Source: Paracoccus marcusii (lineage in GTDB: Bacteria; Pseudomonadota; Alphaproteobacteria; Rhodobacterales; Rhodobacteraceae). From it: a stretch of DNA of 44,752 nucleotides. Where the stretch lies: NCBI RefSeq assembly GCF_006151785.1, contig NZ_VDDD01000012.1, forward strand, positions 1 to 44,752, written 5' to 3'. The notes below the pieces were generated by a model that ran no database searches, was not told the origin of the DNA, and saw only the letters and a list, made by a program, of their open reading frames with translations. Positions 1-6,288 of this stretch are shown here, in pieces; position 1 is the first letter of the stretch; the number at the start of each line of letters is the position of its first letter. Made by a program: the position numbers and the translations under genes.

Positions 1-722
1 CGGGCCTCGGCGTCCTTGCGGTCCTGCTCGGCGCGCTCGGCTGCCAGGCGCGCTGCCTCGGCTTGCTCACGCTCGATCCGGGCGGCTTCGTCGGCGGCAG
101 CACGCTCGGCGGCTTCCCGGCGCAGCGTCTCCAGCTCCGCCGCCTCGGCCTCACGCTTCTGGGCCGCGACGAACATGTTGCGCAGCGCGTCCATGGTGGC
201 GGCCCGGGCGCCCTCGGCCGCATCCCGGTCGTCGCCGAAGTCGTCGGGCAGGACGATGCCCTTGATCTGCGCCGCCTTGGCGATGATGTCGGCCGATGCC
301 TCCAGCCCGGTCATGCCGTGGTTGGCCAGCTGCGTCAGGAGCCGCTTGTTCCGCTCCTGGCGGACGGCCTCGGCCTCCTCCCATGCCACCAGCGGGGCGC
401 GGGCCTCATCGCGCAGCGCGTCGAGACGATCACGGATGTTCTTGCGAGATGCGTCGACCAGGTTGATCTGCCTGCGGGCATCCTCGTTCAGCGCCTTGCC
501 GGCATCGTCCAGCATCGTCTTCGAGCGGCTCACCTTGTAGGCCAGCGACTTGATCGCCTCGCGGCCCTTGTTGGTGCTGGTGTCGGGGACGTGGGCGCGG
601 ACCTCCGCCTCGATGCGGGCGATCAGTGGGTCGATCCCGGTACCGTCCTTGAACAGCGCAGCGAGATCCGTTCCGGCAGGGAGCATCAGCCCCGTGCCGG
701 GGGTGTTGTTCATGTCATTCAT
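1..722 (-). CDS. Partial phage early protein with long coiled coil (C-terminus outside window)
   Basis: An uninterrupted frame runs on the minus strand from ATG at 722 through the left edge, so at least 240 residues are visible and the C-terminus is missing. It begins MNDMNNTPGTGLMLPAGTDL. Residues about 25-130 hold an alternating charged helical region (KSLAYKVSRSKTMLDDAGK, RDRLDALRDEARAPLVAWEE). After about 180 it becomes a continuous Ala/Glu/Arg coiled coil of the TolA type. AAGGA lies 10 bases before the start, and the gene follows the 102-aa gene by 13 bases in the leftward early operon. Proteins of this build usually sit in phage recombination modules next to RecT/Erf-like annealing proteins or nucleases; that placement is family knowledge, and the partner would be left of the window. 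Function is unknown. Confidence 0.8.
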   Translation of the reverse strand, partial: MNDMNNTPGTGLMLPAGTDLAALFKDGTGIDPLIARIEAEVRAHVPDTSTNKGREAIKSLAYKVSRSKTMLDDAGKALNEDARRQINLVDASRKNIRDRLDALRDEARAPLVAWEEAEAVRQERNKRLLTQLANHGMTGLEASADIIAKAAQIKGIVLPDDFGDDRDAAEGARAATMDALRNMFVAAQKREAEAAELETLRREAAERAAADEAARIEREQAEAARLAAERAEQDRKDAEA

Positions 723-735
723 GGTAGGGTTTTCC

Positions 736-1044
736 TTACTCGGCGGCGAGTTTCAGGGCGGGGTTGTCTTCGAGACGGCGAACCGTCGGCCAATCCAGAT
801 CGCGGGCGATGCAGACGTCCTGCAACTCGCGTTCGAAGGCGTCGGTGACATCGGTGATGCCAGCGGGCAGGCCGTCGGCGGTGGTGATCTGCCAGACACC
901 GACCGGCTCACCCGCATCGGTCGCGCAGGTGAACTGGTCGTACGCCTCGTCGCGGTTCGGGGTGATGTCCGGGCTCCCGATCCCGAGCGGGCCATAGTCG
1001 CGGGCCACCAGGTAGAGGACCGGGGGCAGGGGGGTGCGGTTCAT
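736..1044 (-). CDS. Hypothetical phage early protein, 102 aa
   Basis: The product starts MNRTPLPPVLYLVARDYGPL and is a compact alpha/beta-looking protein with no signal peptide or membrane segment. The ATG at 1044 shares an ATGA overlap with the stop of the 36-aa gene before it; a longer in-frame extension to 1128 lies entirely inside that upstream gene and is not preferred. The middle (EPVGVWQITTADGLPAGITD) and the end (RRLEDNPALKLAAE) suggest a small soluble accessory protein. I do not recognise a domain with assigned function. Translational coupling places it in the leftward early operon under the operator-controlled promoter near 1650. Confidence 0.75.
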   Translation of the reverse strand: MNRTPLPPVLYLVARDYGPLGIGSPDITPNRDEAYDQFTCATDAGEPVGVWQITTADGLPAGITDVTDAFERELQDVCIARDLDWPTVRRLEDNPALKLAAE

Positions 1045-1151
1045 TTCTTCACCTCGCCACGCTCTTTCAGCAGCTGCTGCAGCACGAGGTTCTGGGTCAT
1101 CAGCTTGCCCAGCAGCTCGTTGGCGCACTTGTCCTTGCCGAGGAGGGTCAT
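1041..1151 (-). CDS. Small early protein, 36 aa
   Basis: A very short gene starting MTLLGKDKCANELLGKLMTQ, mostly one amphipathic helix, ending GEVKK. It is supported by position rather than by family: its ATG overlaps the stop of the upstream 76-aa gene (ATGA) and its own stop overlaps the ATG of the downstream 102-aa gene in the same way, so removing it would break a chain of coupled starts. Codon use is like its neighbours. Function is unknown. Confidence 0.6.
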   Translation of the reverse strand: MTLLGKDKCANELLGKLMTQNLVLQQLLKERGEVKK

Positions 1152-1378
1152 GCTGGACCGCCTTTCCGAGTGGCGATCATGGCATCGGCAAAGTCGTATG
1201 CCTGCCGAGCGGCCTCCTTTTCTGTAAGGTTGCTGTGATGGCCAGCGGCAACCCATTGCCCCGCGAACCAGTCGCGCAGGGTCATGCCCATGTCGCCAGG
1301 TTCCGCTCGATAGCTGTCATCGGCCAGCGAAGGGTTCGGAAAAGCCGATCCGCCATTGTCTCTTGCTCGGTCGGTCAC
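1148..1378 (-). CDS. Phage early protein with LRDWFAGQ motif, 76 aa
   Basis: Start is a GTG at 1378 giving MTDRARDNGGSAFPNPSLAD; it overlaps the stop of the 71-aa membrane gene (GTGA). The segment MTLRDWFAGQWVAAG followed by a final helix with YDFADAMIATRK matches a small protein type very common in the early regions of alphaproteobacterial and enterobacterial phages. Those proteins are widespread but have no established role. The upstream in-frame extension to 1432 is composed of arginine-rich shadow sequence and is left out. Soluble, no cysteines. Confidence 0.75.
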   Translation of the reverse strand: MTDRARDNGGSAFPNPSLADDSYRAEPGDMGMTLRDWFAGQWVAAGHHSNLTEKEAARQAYDFADAMIATRKGGPA

Positions 1379-1590
1379 TGTCCCATCTCCGCGATGCAGG
1401 CCGCGACCTCGCCGCCGTAGTACTGGGCGCATAGGGCAGGGCGATCGGCGGACGCGGCGAAGGCATCACTGGTCAGGAGCCAGATCATCCCGAAGATCGC
1501 CATGCAGACGGCCCAGATAGCAAAGGCGCTGGCCACGCCGCAGAAGAAGCAGCCGTCTCGATCATCCTCTTGGTAATTCGTCTGGTGCAT
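1375..1590 (-). CDS. Small single-pass membrane protein, first gene of the leftward early operon
   Basis: A 71-residue product, MHQTNYQEDDRDGCFFCGVA at the start, then a hydrophobic stretch of about residues 16-40 (ASAFAIWAVCMAIFGMIWLL) that would cross the membrane once, followed by a short tail with two more cysteines. CFFC and the later cysteines could be redox active or bind metal, but there is no family evidence. GGAG lies 7 bases before the ATG. It is the promoter-proximal gene after the PL-like promoter at 1642-1670, in the position where lambda-like phages put host-takeover or exclusion genes. Function is unknown. Confidence 0.65.
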   Translation of the reverse strand: MHQTNYQEDDRDGCFFCGVASAFAIWAVCMAIFGMIWLLTSDAFAASADRPALCAQYYGGEVAACIAEMGQ

Positions 1591-1641
1591 GGGGGTTCTC
1601 CATCTCGGCGGACGGCTCGTGTGTCGCGTCCTGTGAAGATG

Positions 1642-1670
1642 AAGTTAAAGGGGACAAATATCCCTGTCAA
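1642..1670 (-). promoter_or_regulatory. PL-like promoter of the leftward early operon
   Basis: On the minus strand, TTGACA (1670-1665) is followed after exactly 17 bases by TAACTT (1647-1642). The 17-base spacer is occupied almost entirely by one operator (1651-1664). Transcription would start near 1635, about 45 bases ahead of the ATG at 1590. Perfect -35, moderate -10. Confidence 0.7.
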
Positions 1671-1692
1671 CGTTAAAGGGGATAAATATCCC
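1644..1692 (-). promoter_or_regulatory. OL-like operator pair
   Basis: Two near-identical 14-bp imperfect palindromes, GGGACAAATATCCC at 1651-1664 and GGGATAAATATCCC at 1679-1692, lie 28 bp apart centre to centre. Each is embedded in a longer direct repeat starting GTTAAAGGGGA. The first sits between the -35 and -10 of the leftward promoter, the second just upstream of the -35. The first is identical to the third site beside the repressor gene (3270-3283), so the same repressor should control both. Confidence 0.75.
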
Positions 1693-1791
1693 GTAAATGT
1701 TGTGCCGCTGATTCGGGGGCGCTATCCTGCCTCTGTCAGCGCCAGGCCGTGGCGCATGAATAAGCCCGCCGAAGCGGGTGGGGGAAGGCAA

Positions 1792-1971
1792 GTGCAGGAT
1801 CAGATATACGAGCCAGGGTGGCCAGGGAGAGAAGCAGAGCTCGCGGAGGCGCAATTGCGCTATCAGCGATCACTTCAGGCGTATCGAGTGAGCCTGGCTG
1901 CAGTTGCGTTCAGCCTCTTTTCTTTGGCCTTTGCATTATACGCAGATGGGTGGTTCGAGTGGCTTTTGTAG
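1792..1971 (+). CDS. Small membrane-anchored protein, 59 aa
   Basis: A GTG at 1792, preceded by GGGGGAAGG, gives a product beginning VQDQIYEPGWPGREAELAEA (initiator read as Met), with a charged helix and then one hydrophobic segment of about 20 residues (SLAAVAFSLFSLAFALYADG) ending in WFEWLL. An ATG at 1756 is in frame but lies at a CCCGC/GCGGG hairpin and has no ribosome site. A tail-anchored topology (N-terminus in the cytoplasm) is likely. It is transcribed divergently from the leftward early operon, between the two operator clusters. No function is recognised. Confidence 0.5.
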   Translation: MQDQIYEPGWPGREAELAEAQLRYQRSLQAYRVSLAAVAFSLFSLAFALYADGWFEWLL

Positions 1972-2045
1972 GACAAACAGTAGCCAGCCTTGGCCAGTGC
2001 GAGATCACTAGGACTGCAGAACCAGAAGTCCCGATCACAAGGGCC

Positions 2046-2207
2046 ATGATCAATGGTGCCGCCGAGGCCGCTGATTTACATATCGACTTCATACGCACCT
2101 ATGGCATGCCTGAAGAGGCGCTCGTCGATATTATACAAGCTGCGCTCGAAGCTGCTCCACGATGTCTCGATGAAGGTCCCGAGCAGCCTCATATGCAACT
2201 TCGGTGA
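2046..2207 (+). CDS. Possible small acidic protein, 53 aa
   Basis: An ATG at 2046 opens MINGAAEAADLHIDFIRTYG and continues to HMQLR. The composition (Glu/Asp rich, two amphipathic helices, MPEEALVDIIQAALEAAP) is protein-like, unlike the arginine/serine-rich shadows elsewhere. A GTG at 1959 in the same frame would add 29 residues and overlap the preceding gene. There is no strong ribosome site and no recognised family, so this is a tentative call; the 3' end converges on the gene at 2227. Confidence 0.35.
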   Translation: MINGAAEAADLHIDFIRTYGMPEEALVDIIQAALEAAPRCLDEGPEQPHMQLR

Positions 2208-2226
2208 TAGCACACACTCGTGCCGT

Positions 2227-2670
2227 CTATTCTACCGTAACAGCATAGGCTGCCGGTACCTTTGCATGCTTGACGGGCTTGTTGCTGCTTGGCGGGACCC
2301 ATTTTCCACGAACCTTGCGGCAGTACACGTTCCCAGATGCGTCCCGATAGAACACACCGTGAGCTAGGTAATCCCGAAAATCCGAAATCCGGGCTAGATC
2401 ATGTATGAAGTTTTCAGCTGTCAGAGCATCAATTGTGCATCCCCGCTGCTCCGCCAGGTCCTCGATCATCGTCCAACGGTCTGACAATCGAGGCGCCCGT
2501 ATCGCGGTGCGCCCCATGGCACTGTCAACGCCAGCGAGAGCATAGATGATGTGCCGCAGCGCCTCTTCTAGATGGCTATGCAGAACAATCATCTGACCAA
2601 TGATAGCATAGATCTCTACCGGCAAATTACTGTTAGGCCGAATGTTGGCCCACTGCACATCATCAGGCAT
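2227..2670 (-). CDS. HEPN-like hypothetical protein in the immunity region
   Basis: A 147-aa protein starting MPDDVQWANIRPNSNLPVEI; GTGGGG precedes the ATG at 2670, and a GTG at 2682 is an alternative start. It is largely helical: helix 1 has IGQMIVLHSHLEEALRHIIY, and residues 99-104 read RDYLAH, matching the R-x4-H motif of HEPN-type nucleases and their catalytically dead relatives, here preceded by a helix and followed by a beta hairpin (GVFYRDASGNVYCRK). HEPN proteins occur in toxin-antitoxin and anti-phage systems; no partner nucleotidyltransferase (MNT) is adjacent. Codon use is AT-richer than the structural genes, fitting an accessory or exclusion gene. The HEPN reading is motif-level inference only. 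Confidence 0.6.
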   Translation of the reverse strand: MPDDVQWANIRPNSNLPVEIYAIIGQMIVLHSHLEEALRHIIYALAGVDSAMGRTAIRAPRLSDRWTMIEDLAEQRGCTIDALTAENFIHDLARISDFRDYLAHGVFYRDASGNVYCRKVRGKWVPPSSNKPVKHAKVPAAYAVTVE

Positions 2671-2884
2671 GACTAACCCCACATCTTGATAAGCAGACGC
2701 TTTCGCACAACATATTGCGCCGTTATGCTCGTTATGCGGTCCCTGACCTGCGAAATGCTAAACCTAGCGGGTAGACAGAACGGTGCGTGCTGCTCTATGT
2801 TCTCGTTATGTTCTTCTTGGTGGGTGATGACGGTAGAAGCTGAATTGAGTGTGAAAGAGGTGCTCCTAGAGTTGCAGGCAATCA

Positions 2885-3205
2885 TCAAGATGCCCCACGG
2901 CTCCGACCGGCACGCCCGTTTGCAGCGTCTCGGAGGAGCTGGCGCTCTTCCGGTGATAGAGAGTTGTATGTCTCGACAACAGCAGCTCGGTCTTCTGCCA
3001 TCTGATCATCTAGAAATTCGTTGAGGGTCATCCCAAAGAAGGAAGCAATCTTAAGGGCATCCTCAGCATTTGTGCTTTGAGACTTACCCTGGCGAACCTT
3101 CTTCAGCTGCTCGTAAGACACGCCGGTTTCATCGGCGACAGCCCTCAGGGAAGGCTTTCCCGCCCCTCCAGCACGCTCAAGCAAGGCGTCTCTGAACGTT
3201 TTCAT
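2885..3205 (-). CDS. CI-like prophage repressor (XRE HTH, no protease domain)
   Basis: A 106-aa DNA-binding protein, MKTFRDALLERAGGAGKPSL at the start. Residues 18-40 form the helix-turn-helix (LRAVADETGVSYEQLKKVRQ), followed by helices with EDALKIASFFGMTLNEFL, a typical XRE/Cro-CI fold. ATG at 3205 is chosen because the longer frame to 3268 would extend across two operators. A second ATG sits directly before it. The C-terminal 45 residues are helical and end in a basic tail; there is no LexA/S24 protease domain, so RecA-stimulated self-cleavage is not expected. It is divergent from the Cro-like gene with three operator sites between them, the classic immunity switch. Confidence 0.85.
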   Translation of the reverse strand: MKTFRDALLERAGGAGKPSLRAVADETGVSYEQLKKVRQGKSQSTNAEDALKIASFFGMTLNEFLDDQMAEDRAAVVETYNSLSPEERQLLRDAANGRAGRSRGAS

Positions 3206-3214
3206 CATCCCTAA

Positions 3215-3283
3215 GGGATAATCGTCACTCCAAGGTCGCGATAGGCGATAATTGTCCCTTGACATCATGGGGACAAATATCCC
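3215..3283 (+). promoter_or_regulatory. OR-like cluster of three operators
   Basis: Three related 14-bp sites lie in the repressor/Cro intergenic region: GGGATAATCGTCAC (3215-3228), GCGATAATTGTCCC (3245-3258) and GGGACAAATATCCC (3270-3283). Centre spacings are 30 and 25 bp. The third is a perfect copy of the leftward operator at 1651; the first is the most degenerate. Three sites here and two at 1651-1692 give the same division as lambda OR and OL. Confidence 0.75.
3248..3276 (-). promoter_or_regulatory. Candidate PRM-like promoter of the repressor gene
   Basis: On the minus strand TTGTCC (3276-3271) is followed after 17 bases by AATTAT (3253-3248). The -35 lies inside the third operator and the -10 inside the second, so occupancy of those sites would block repressor transcription while occupancy of the first (3215-3228), downstream of the start, would also affect it. 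Eight of twelve consensus positions match. Confidence 0.45.
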
Positions 3284-3291
3284 CTTATAAG
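3259..3291 (+). promoter_or_regulatory. Candidate PR-like promoter of the rightward early operon
   Basis: TTGACA at 3259-3264 and TATAAG at 3286-3291 are both good hexamers but are 21 bp apart, longer than usual. The third operator lies between them. The ATG of the Cro-like gene is only four bases beyond the -10, so either transcription is leaderless from a slightly different -10, or another promoter is used. Confidence 0.4.
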
Positions 3292-3294
3292 CGC

Positions 3295-3504
3295 ATGAGC
3301 ACCAGTCAACTTATCAGCGAAGTCGAGGCGCACGCAGAGCGTTGCGGGCTGTCTCCGGCAACTATTATCAGCCGGGCCGTTTCGAACGGACGCCTCTACG
3401 GGCGCCTGAAGAATGGCAATGGTTGCACCTTGGATACCGCAGAGCGCATCCGGGCCTACATGGCCCGGAATCCGCCTGCGCGTCCCTCGGAGAGCGCGGC
3501 CTAA
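3295..3504 (+). CDS. Cro-like small DNA-binding protein
   Basis: 69 residues starting MSTSQLISEVEAHAERCGLS. Helices around AERCGLSPATIISRAVSNGR and LDTAERIRAYMARNP give a short helix-turn-helix of the kind found opposite the repressor in Rhodobacteraceae prophages. It is the first rightward gene and is divergent from the repressor. There is no purine-rich ribosome site ahead of the ATG (upstream bases are CCCCTTATAAGCGC), which fits leaderless translation or weak initiation. A TTG start at 3259 would add twelve residues over the operator and is rejected. Expected role: repress the repressor promoter and commit to lytic growth. Confidence 0.75.
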   Translation: MSTSQLISEVEAHAERCGLSPATIISRAVSNGRLYGRLKNGNGCTLDTAERIRAYMARNPPARPSESAA

Positions 3505-3672
3505 CCCCTGCTGCGCCTCCGCACTCCCCACCATCCGCAACCCGCCCGACCAAGGCGCAGGTGAAACCGATGCCACGTCACACACTCCACTCAGAACCCC
3601 ACCGGCTCCACCCATCATCTGATGCCACGGGCCCGACGGTCAAAAAAGGAAACGCGGTTTCCGGAGGAATTC

Positions 3673-4092
3673 ATGTCTGAACGAGGGATAATCCGCGCCT
3701 TCATGGCCAACCTGATCGAGAAGGCCGGGGGCTTCGATGCCGCTGCCGCCATGATCGGCGCCCGCCTCGGGCACGACATCTCCAAGGGTTCGATCTCCAA
3801 GCGTCAGTCCGGCCAGCTGGATTGGCCGCTGATCGAGATCATGGCTTTGGAGGACGCCGTGGGCGAGCAGCCCGTGCGCCGCTGGCTCATGCAGTCGCTG
3901 CCCGAGGTGCAGGACGCAGCCTGCCTGATGCAGTCCGCCGGCGAGCTTGCGGCCGAAGGCGGCGAGGCCGTCATGGCCCTTACGCAGCTGGCCATGGGCA
4001 AGGGCTGCCGCGCCACCGCGCGCAAGCAGATCGCCGACGTCATCGACAGCGCCAAGCGCACCGCCGCGGTTCTCGTGCGCGAGGACCGGTGA
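3673..4092 (+). CDS. Putative early regulator (CII position), 139 aa
   Basis: The ATG at 3673 has an excellent ribosome site (CGGAGG, 5 bases away), itself preceded by a GGAAAC/GTTTCC hairpin. The product begins MSERGIIRAFMANLIEKAGG. Residues 15-70 (FDAAAAMIGARLGHDISKGS, SKRQSGQLDWPLIEIMALED) look like a helix-turn-helix that reads a short DNA element. Residues 75-139 form two long helices, likely for oligomerisation. Second gene of the rightward operon, where lambda-like phages place CII. Similar proteins are common in Rhodobacteraceae prophages, but I know of no tested role; regulator is inferred from fold and place. Confidence 0.65.
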   Translation: MSERGIIRAFMANLIEKAGGFDAAAAMIGARLGHDISKGSISKRQSGQLDWPLIEIMALEDAVGEQPVRRWLMQSLPEVQDAACLMQSAGELAAEGGEAVMALTQLAMGKGCRATARKQIADVIDSAKRTAAVLVREDR

Positions 4093-4280
4093 TGTCGGTT
4101 CCAGAGGCGCTTGGATCTGTAAAGGTTGAGGAGGGGATGGCAGTCATCCGTATCCCACTGTCCGAGGTGCATGGGCTCCGCGTTGCCCTGCAGCCCTGCC
4201 CTTGCGTGGGTCCGAAGTCGATTGCGACCGCTGATGTGCGACAGCGCCTGGCTGTGGCGCTTGGCCGGATCAGGGCATGA
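4092..4280 (+). CDS. Small early hypothetical protein, 62 aa
   Basis: Starts MSVPEALGSVKVEEGMAVIR, with the ATG sharing one base with the preceding TGA and its own TGA overlapping the rusA start (ATGA). A short beta segment (GMAVIRIPLSEVHGLRVALQ) is followed by CPC and a helix ending LAVALGRIRA. Function is unknown; the coupled starts on both sides are the main support. Confidence 0.65.
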   Translation: MSVPEALGSVKVEEGMAVIRIPLSEVHGLRVALQPCPCVGPKSIATADVRQRLAVALGRIRA

Positions 4281-4738
4281 AGGTGGTCATCACCATCCCG
4301 GGCAAGCCATTTGCCAAGAAGCGGGCGAGGGGGTTCTACAACGCCCGCCTCGGCCGTGCCGTCACAGTCAACGACCCGGCCAATGCCCGGTTCGAGGACG
4401 TGGTGCGCCAGCATGGAATGGCGGCCTTTCCCCAGCCCCTGACAGGGCCGGTGCGCCTGACAATCACCGCGATCTTCGAGCCTGCGTCCAGCTGGTCGAA
4501 GAAGCGCCGCGCCGCGGCCATGGGCAACTGGCACGTCCAGAAGCCGGACGGGGACAACCTGCTGAAAGCGGTGAAGGACGGCCTGAACCGCGTCGCATGG
4601 ACGGACGACTGTCAAGTGGCCGACGCCCGGGCCGTGAAGATGTGGGGCGAAGCCGCAGCGACCGTGGTCGAGATCGAATCCTTGCCGCTGACGGACAGCC
4701 AGCTGCGCGCCCTGATCGTGGGTGGGGGTGCCGAATGA
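4277..4738 (+). CDS. rusA: RusA-family Holliday junction resolvase
   Basis: 153 aa, close to the usual length of the family. RusA enzymes are homodimers that cut four-way junctions symmetrically using a cluster of aspartates that bind Mg2+. Here the motif KPDGDNLLKAVKDGLNR lies at residues 89-105, supplying D91 and D93 and a following lysine (K97), and a further acidic pair is at D110-D111 (AWTDDCQVADA). The N-terminus MKVVITIPGKPFAKKRARGF matches the first beta strand and basic DNA-binding loop. Start overlaps the 62-aa gene by ATGA, and its stop overlaps the next gene. In a phage it would resolve recombination intermediates before packaging. Confidence 0.9.
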   Translation: MKVVITIPGKPFAKKRARGFYNARLGRAVTVNDPANARFEDVVRQHGMAAFPQPLTGPVRLTITAIFEPASSWSKKRRAAAMGNWHVQKPDGDNLLKAVKDGLNRVAWTDDCQVADARAVKMWGEAAATVVEIESLPLTDSQLRALIVGGGAE

Positions 4739-4893
4739 GCCGCCCGGGCCCCACCAAGGAACAAACCCTTGCCGCCCTGGCGCGCGTGAGCCGCGGCGAG
4801 GTCTGGAACCATACCCCCCAGCCTGACCACTGGCGCAGCGTGGGCGACCTCGACGCCGAGCAGGTCTGGAAGAAATGTGAGGCAGCAGAATGA
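4735..4893 (+). CDS. Small early hypothetical protein, 52 aa
   Basis: MSRPGPTKEQTLAALARVSR at the start; ends WKKCEAAE. The ATG overlaps the rusA stop and its own stop overlaps the helicase start, both as ATGA, so it is translationally embedded between them. Predicted to be a short helical pair with a Trp-rich stretch. No family with assigned function recognised. Confidence 0.65.
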   Translation: MSRPGPTKEQTLAALARVSRGEVWNHTPQPDHWRSVGDLDAEQVWKKCEAAE

Positions 4894-6284
4894 ACGTCGT
4901 CACCGCCATCCGGCCGGACACCGGGCACCACTCTCTCGAAGCGGAACAGCAGCTCCTCGGGGCTCTGCTGATGAATGACCGCCTGACGCCGATCGTCATG
5001 AGGGCAGGGGGCGCGGAGCTGTTCTACCATCCGCTGCACGCCGAGATCTACGATCTGATCGAGACCCGCGCGAACCGAGGTGATCTGGTCAGCCCGCTGA
5101 CCCTTAAGGCTGACCTGCAGGGCTCGCGCGACCTCGAGGAAGTAGGTGGCCCGGCATACCTGACGCGGATGCTCTCGAACGCCCTTTCCGGCCGCCGGGA
5201 TGTGGTACAGGGCATCGCCGAGATGCTGGCAGAGCATGCCCGCAAGCGCGCCCTGACTGCAGCCATATCGGAAGCCCAGGTTGGACTGCTGCGCGGCGAC
5301 ACGCCGGCGCGCGATATAGCCCTGCAGCTAGAGCGGCAGATCGTGGCTGCAGAGTTCGCAAGCCAGGCAGATCGGCCCACCTCCATGCTGGCGGCGGTGA
5401 CCGAGGCAATCGCTCAGTCTGTAGAAGCCTATCAGGGCAACAACGATGACCTCGTGCGCTTCGGCATCCCCGCGCTCGATGACATCATCCCGGGCCTTTA
5501 TCCTGGCGAGCTGACCCTCCTCGGCGGGCGCCCGGCCATGGGCAAGTCCGCGGTGGCGCTGACGATGGCGCTGAACGCCGCACGGGCGGGGCATGGGGTC
5601 GCCATCGCCTCGCTGGAGATGACCCCTGCTGCCATGGCGCAGCGGGCGCTGTCGGAGGCTACGGCGCGCGACGGACGGGCGGTGCCCTATGTGAACATGC
5701 GCAGCGGCGACATGACCGAGGACGAAATGCGGGCCGTGGTCGAGCTCGGCCGATCAGTCGGCAATCTGCCCATCACCTTCCTGTCGCGGTCCTATTCGAA
5801 CGTCGACGCCTTGGTCGGCGGCGTCCGCCAGATCGCCCGCGCCACCCCCAACCTGCGGCTGCTGATCGTGGACTATGCTCAGCTGCTTAAGGCCCAGGGC
5901 AAGGACCGCTACCAGCAGGTCACGAACATCAGCCTCGCACTCAAAGGCATGGCCATGTCGCTCAACATCCCGGTGCTGGCCCTGTCGCAGCTGTCCCGCT
6001 CGATCGAGAGCCGGGAGGACAAGCGCCCGGTCCTGTCCGACCTGCGCGAGAGCGGCCAGCTGGAGCAGGACGCCGACAGCGTGCTGTTCTGCTACCGGCC
6101 GGAATACTACCTCGCGCAGGAGGAGCCGGACCAGGACGACCAAGACGAGTATGCCGACTGGCTCCTCGATATGGAGGCCGCCCGCGGCAAGCTGGAAATA
6201 GGCGTCGCCAAGCAGCGCATGGGACAGACCGGCACTGCCCGTTGTCGTTGCGCCCTCTCCACCAACACCGTTTGGTCGGAGTAG
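4890..6284 (+). CDS. dnaB: DnaB-like replicative DNA helicase
   Basis: 464 aa, the normal DnaB size. The N-terminal helical domain spans about residues 12-155 (HHSLEAEQQLLGALLMNDRL), a linker follows, and the RecA-like ATPase spans about 185-455. Walker A is GGRPAMGKS at 212-220; Walker B is LLIVDYAQLL at 324-333; LSQLSRSIE (365-373) and SDLRESGQLEQDAD (383-396) are the H3/H4 motifs contacting ssDNA and the neighbouring subunit. All key residues are present. As a hexamer it unwinds DNA 5' to 3' at the phage fork. A phage-encoded helicase plus the O-like gene next door means the phage can load its own replisome, needing host primase and polymerase. Confidence 0.93.
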   Translation: MNVVTAIRPDTGHHSLEAEQQLLGALLMNDRLTPIVMRAGGAELFYHPLHAEIYDLIETRANRGDLVSPLTLKADLQGSRDLEEVGGPAYLTRMLSNALSGRRDVVQGIAEMLAEHARKRALTAAISEAQVGLLRGDTPARDIALQLERQIVAAEFASQADRPTSMLAAVTEAIAQSVEAYQGNNDDLVRFGIPALDDIIPGLYPGELTLLGGRPAMGKSAVALTMALNAARAGHGVAIASLEMTPAAMAQRALSEATARDGRAVPYVNMRSGDMTEDEMRAVVELGRSVGNLPITFLSRSYSNVDALVGGVRQIARATPNLRLLIVDYAQLLKAQGKDRYQQVTNISLALKGMAMSLNIPVLALSQLSRSIESREDKRPVLSDLRESGQLEQDADSVLFCYRPEYYLAQEEPDQDDQDEYADWLLDMEAARGKLEIGVAKQRMGQTGTARCRCALSTNTVWSE

Positions 6285-6288
6285 GATC

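Noticed and set aside
63-848. Long plus-strand reading frames across 16-1420
   Set aside because: They are arginine/serine-rich shadows of the GC-rich minus-strand early operon; the minus frames have coupled starts, ribosome sites and protein-like composition.
1756-1791. Upstream ATG for the small membrane gene
   Set aside because: It lies at the edge of a CCCGC/GCGGG hairpin and lacks a ribosome site, whereas GTG at 1792 has one.
2686-3024. 112-aa plus frame overlapping the repressor 3' end
   Set aside because: Its second half is antisense to the repressor and its first half is cysteine/serine-rich shadow sequence; no ribosome site at the likely start.
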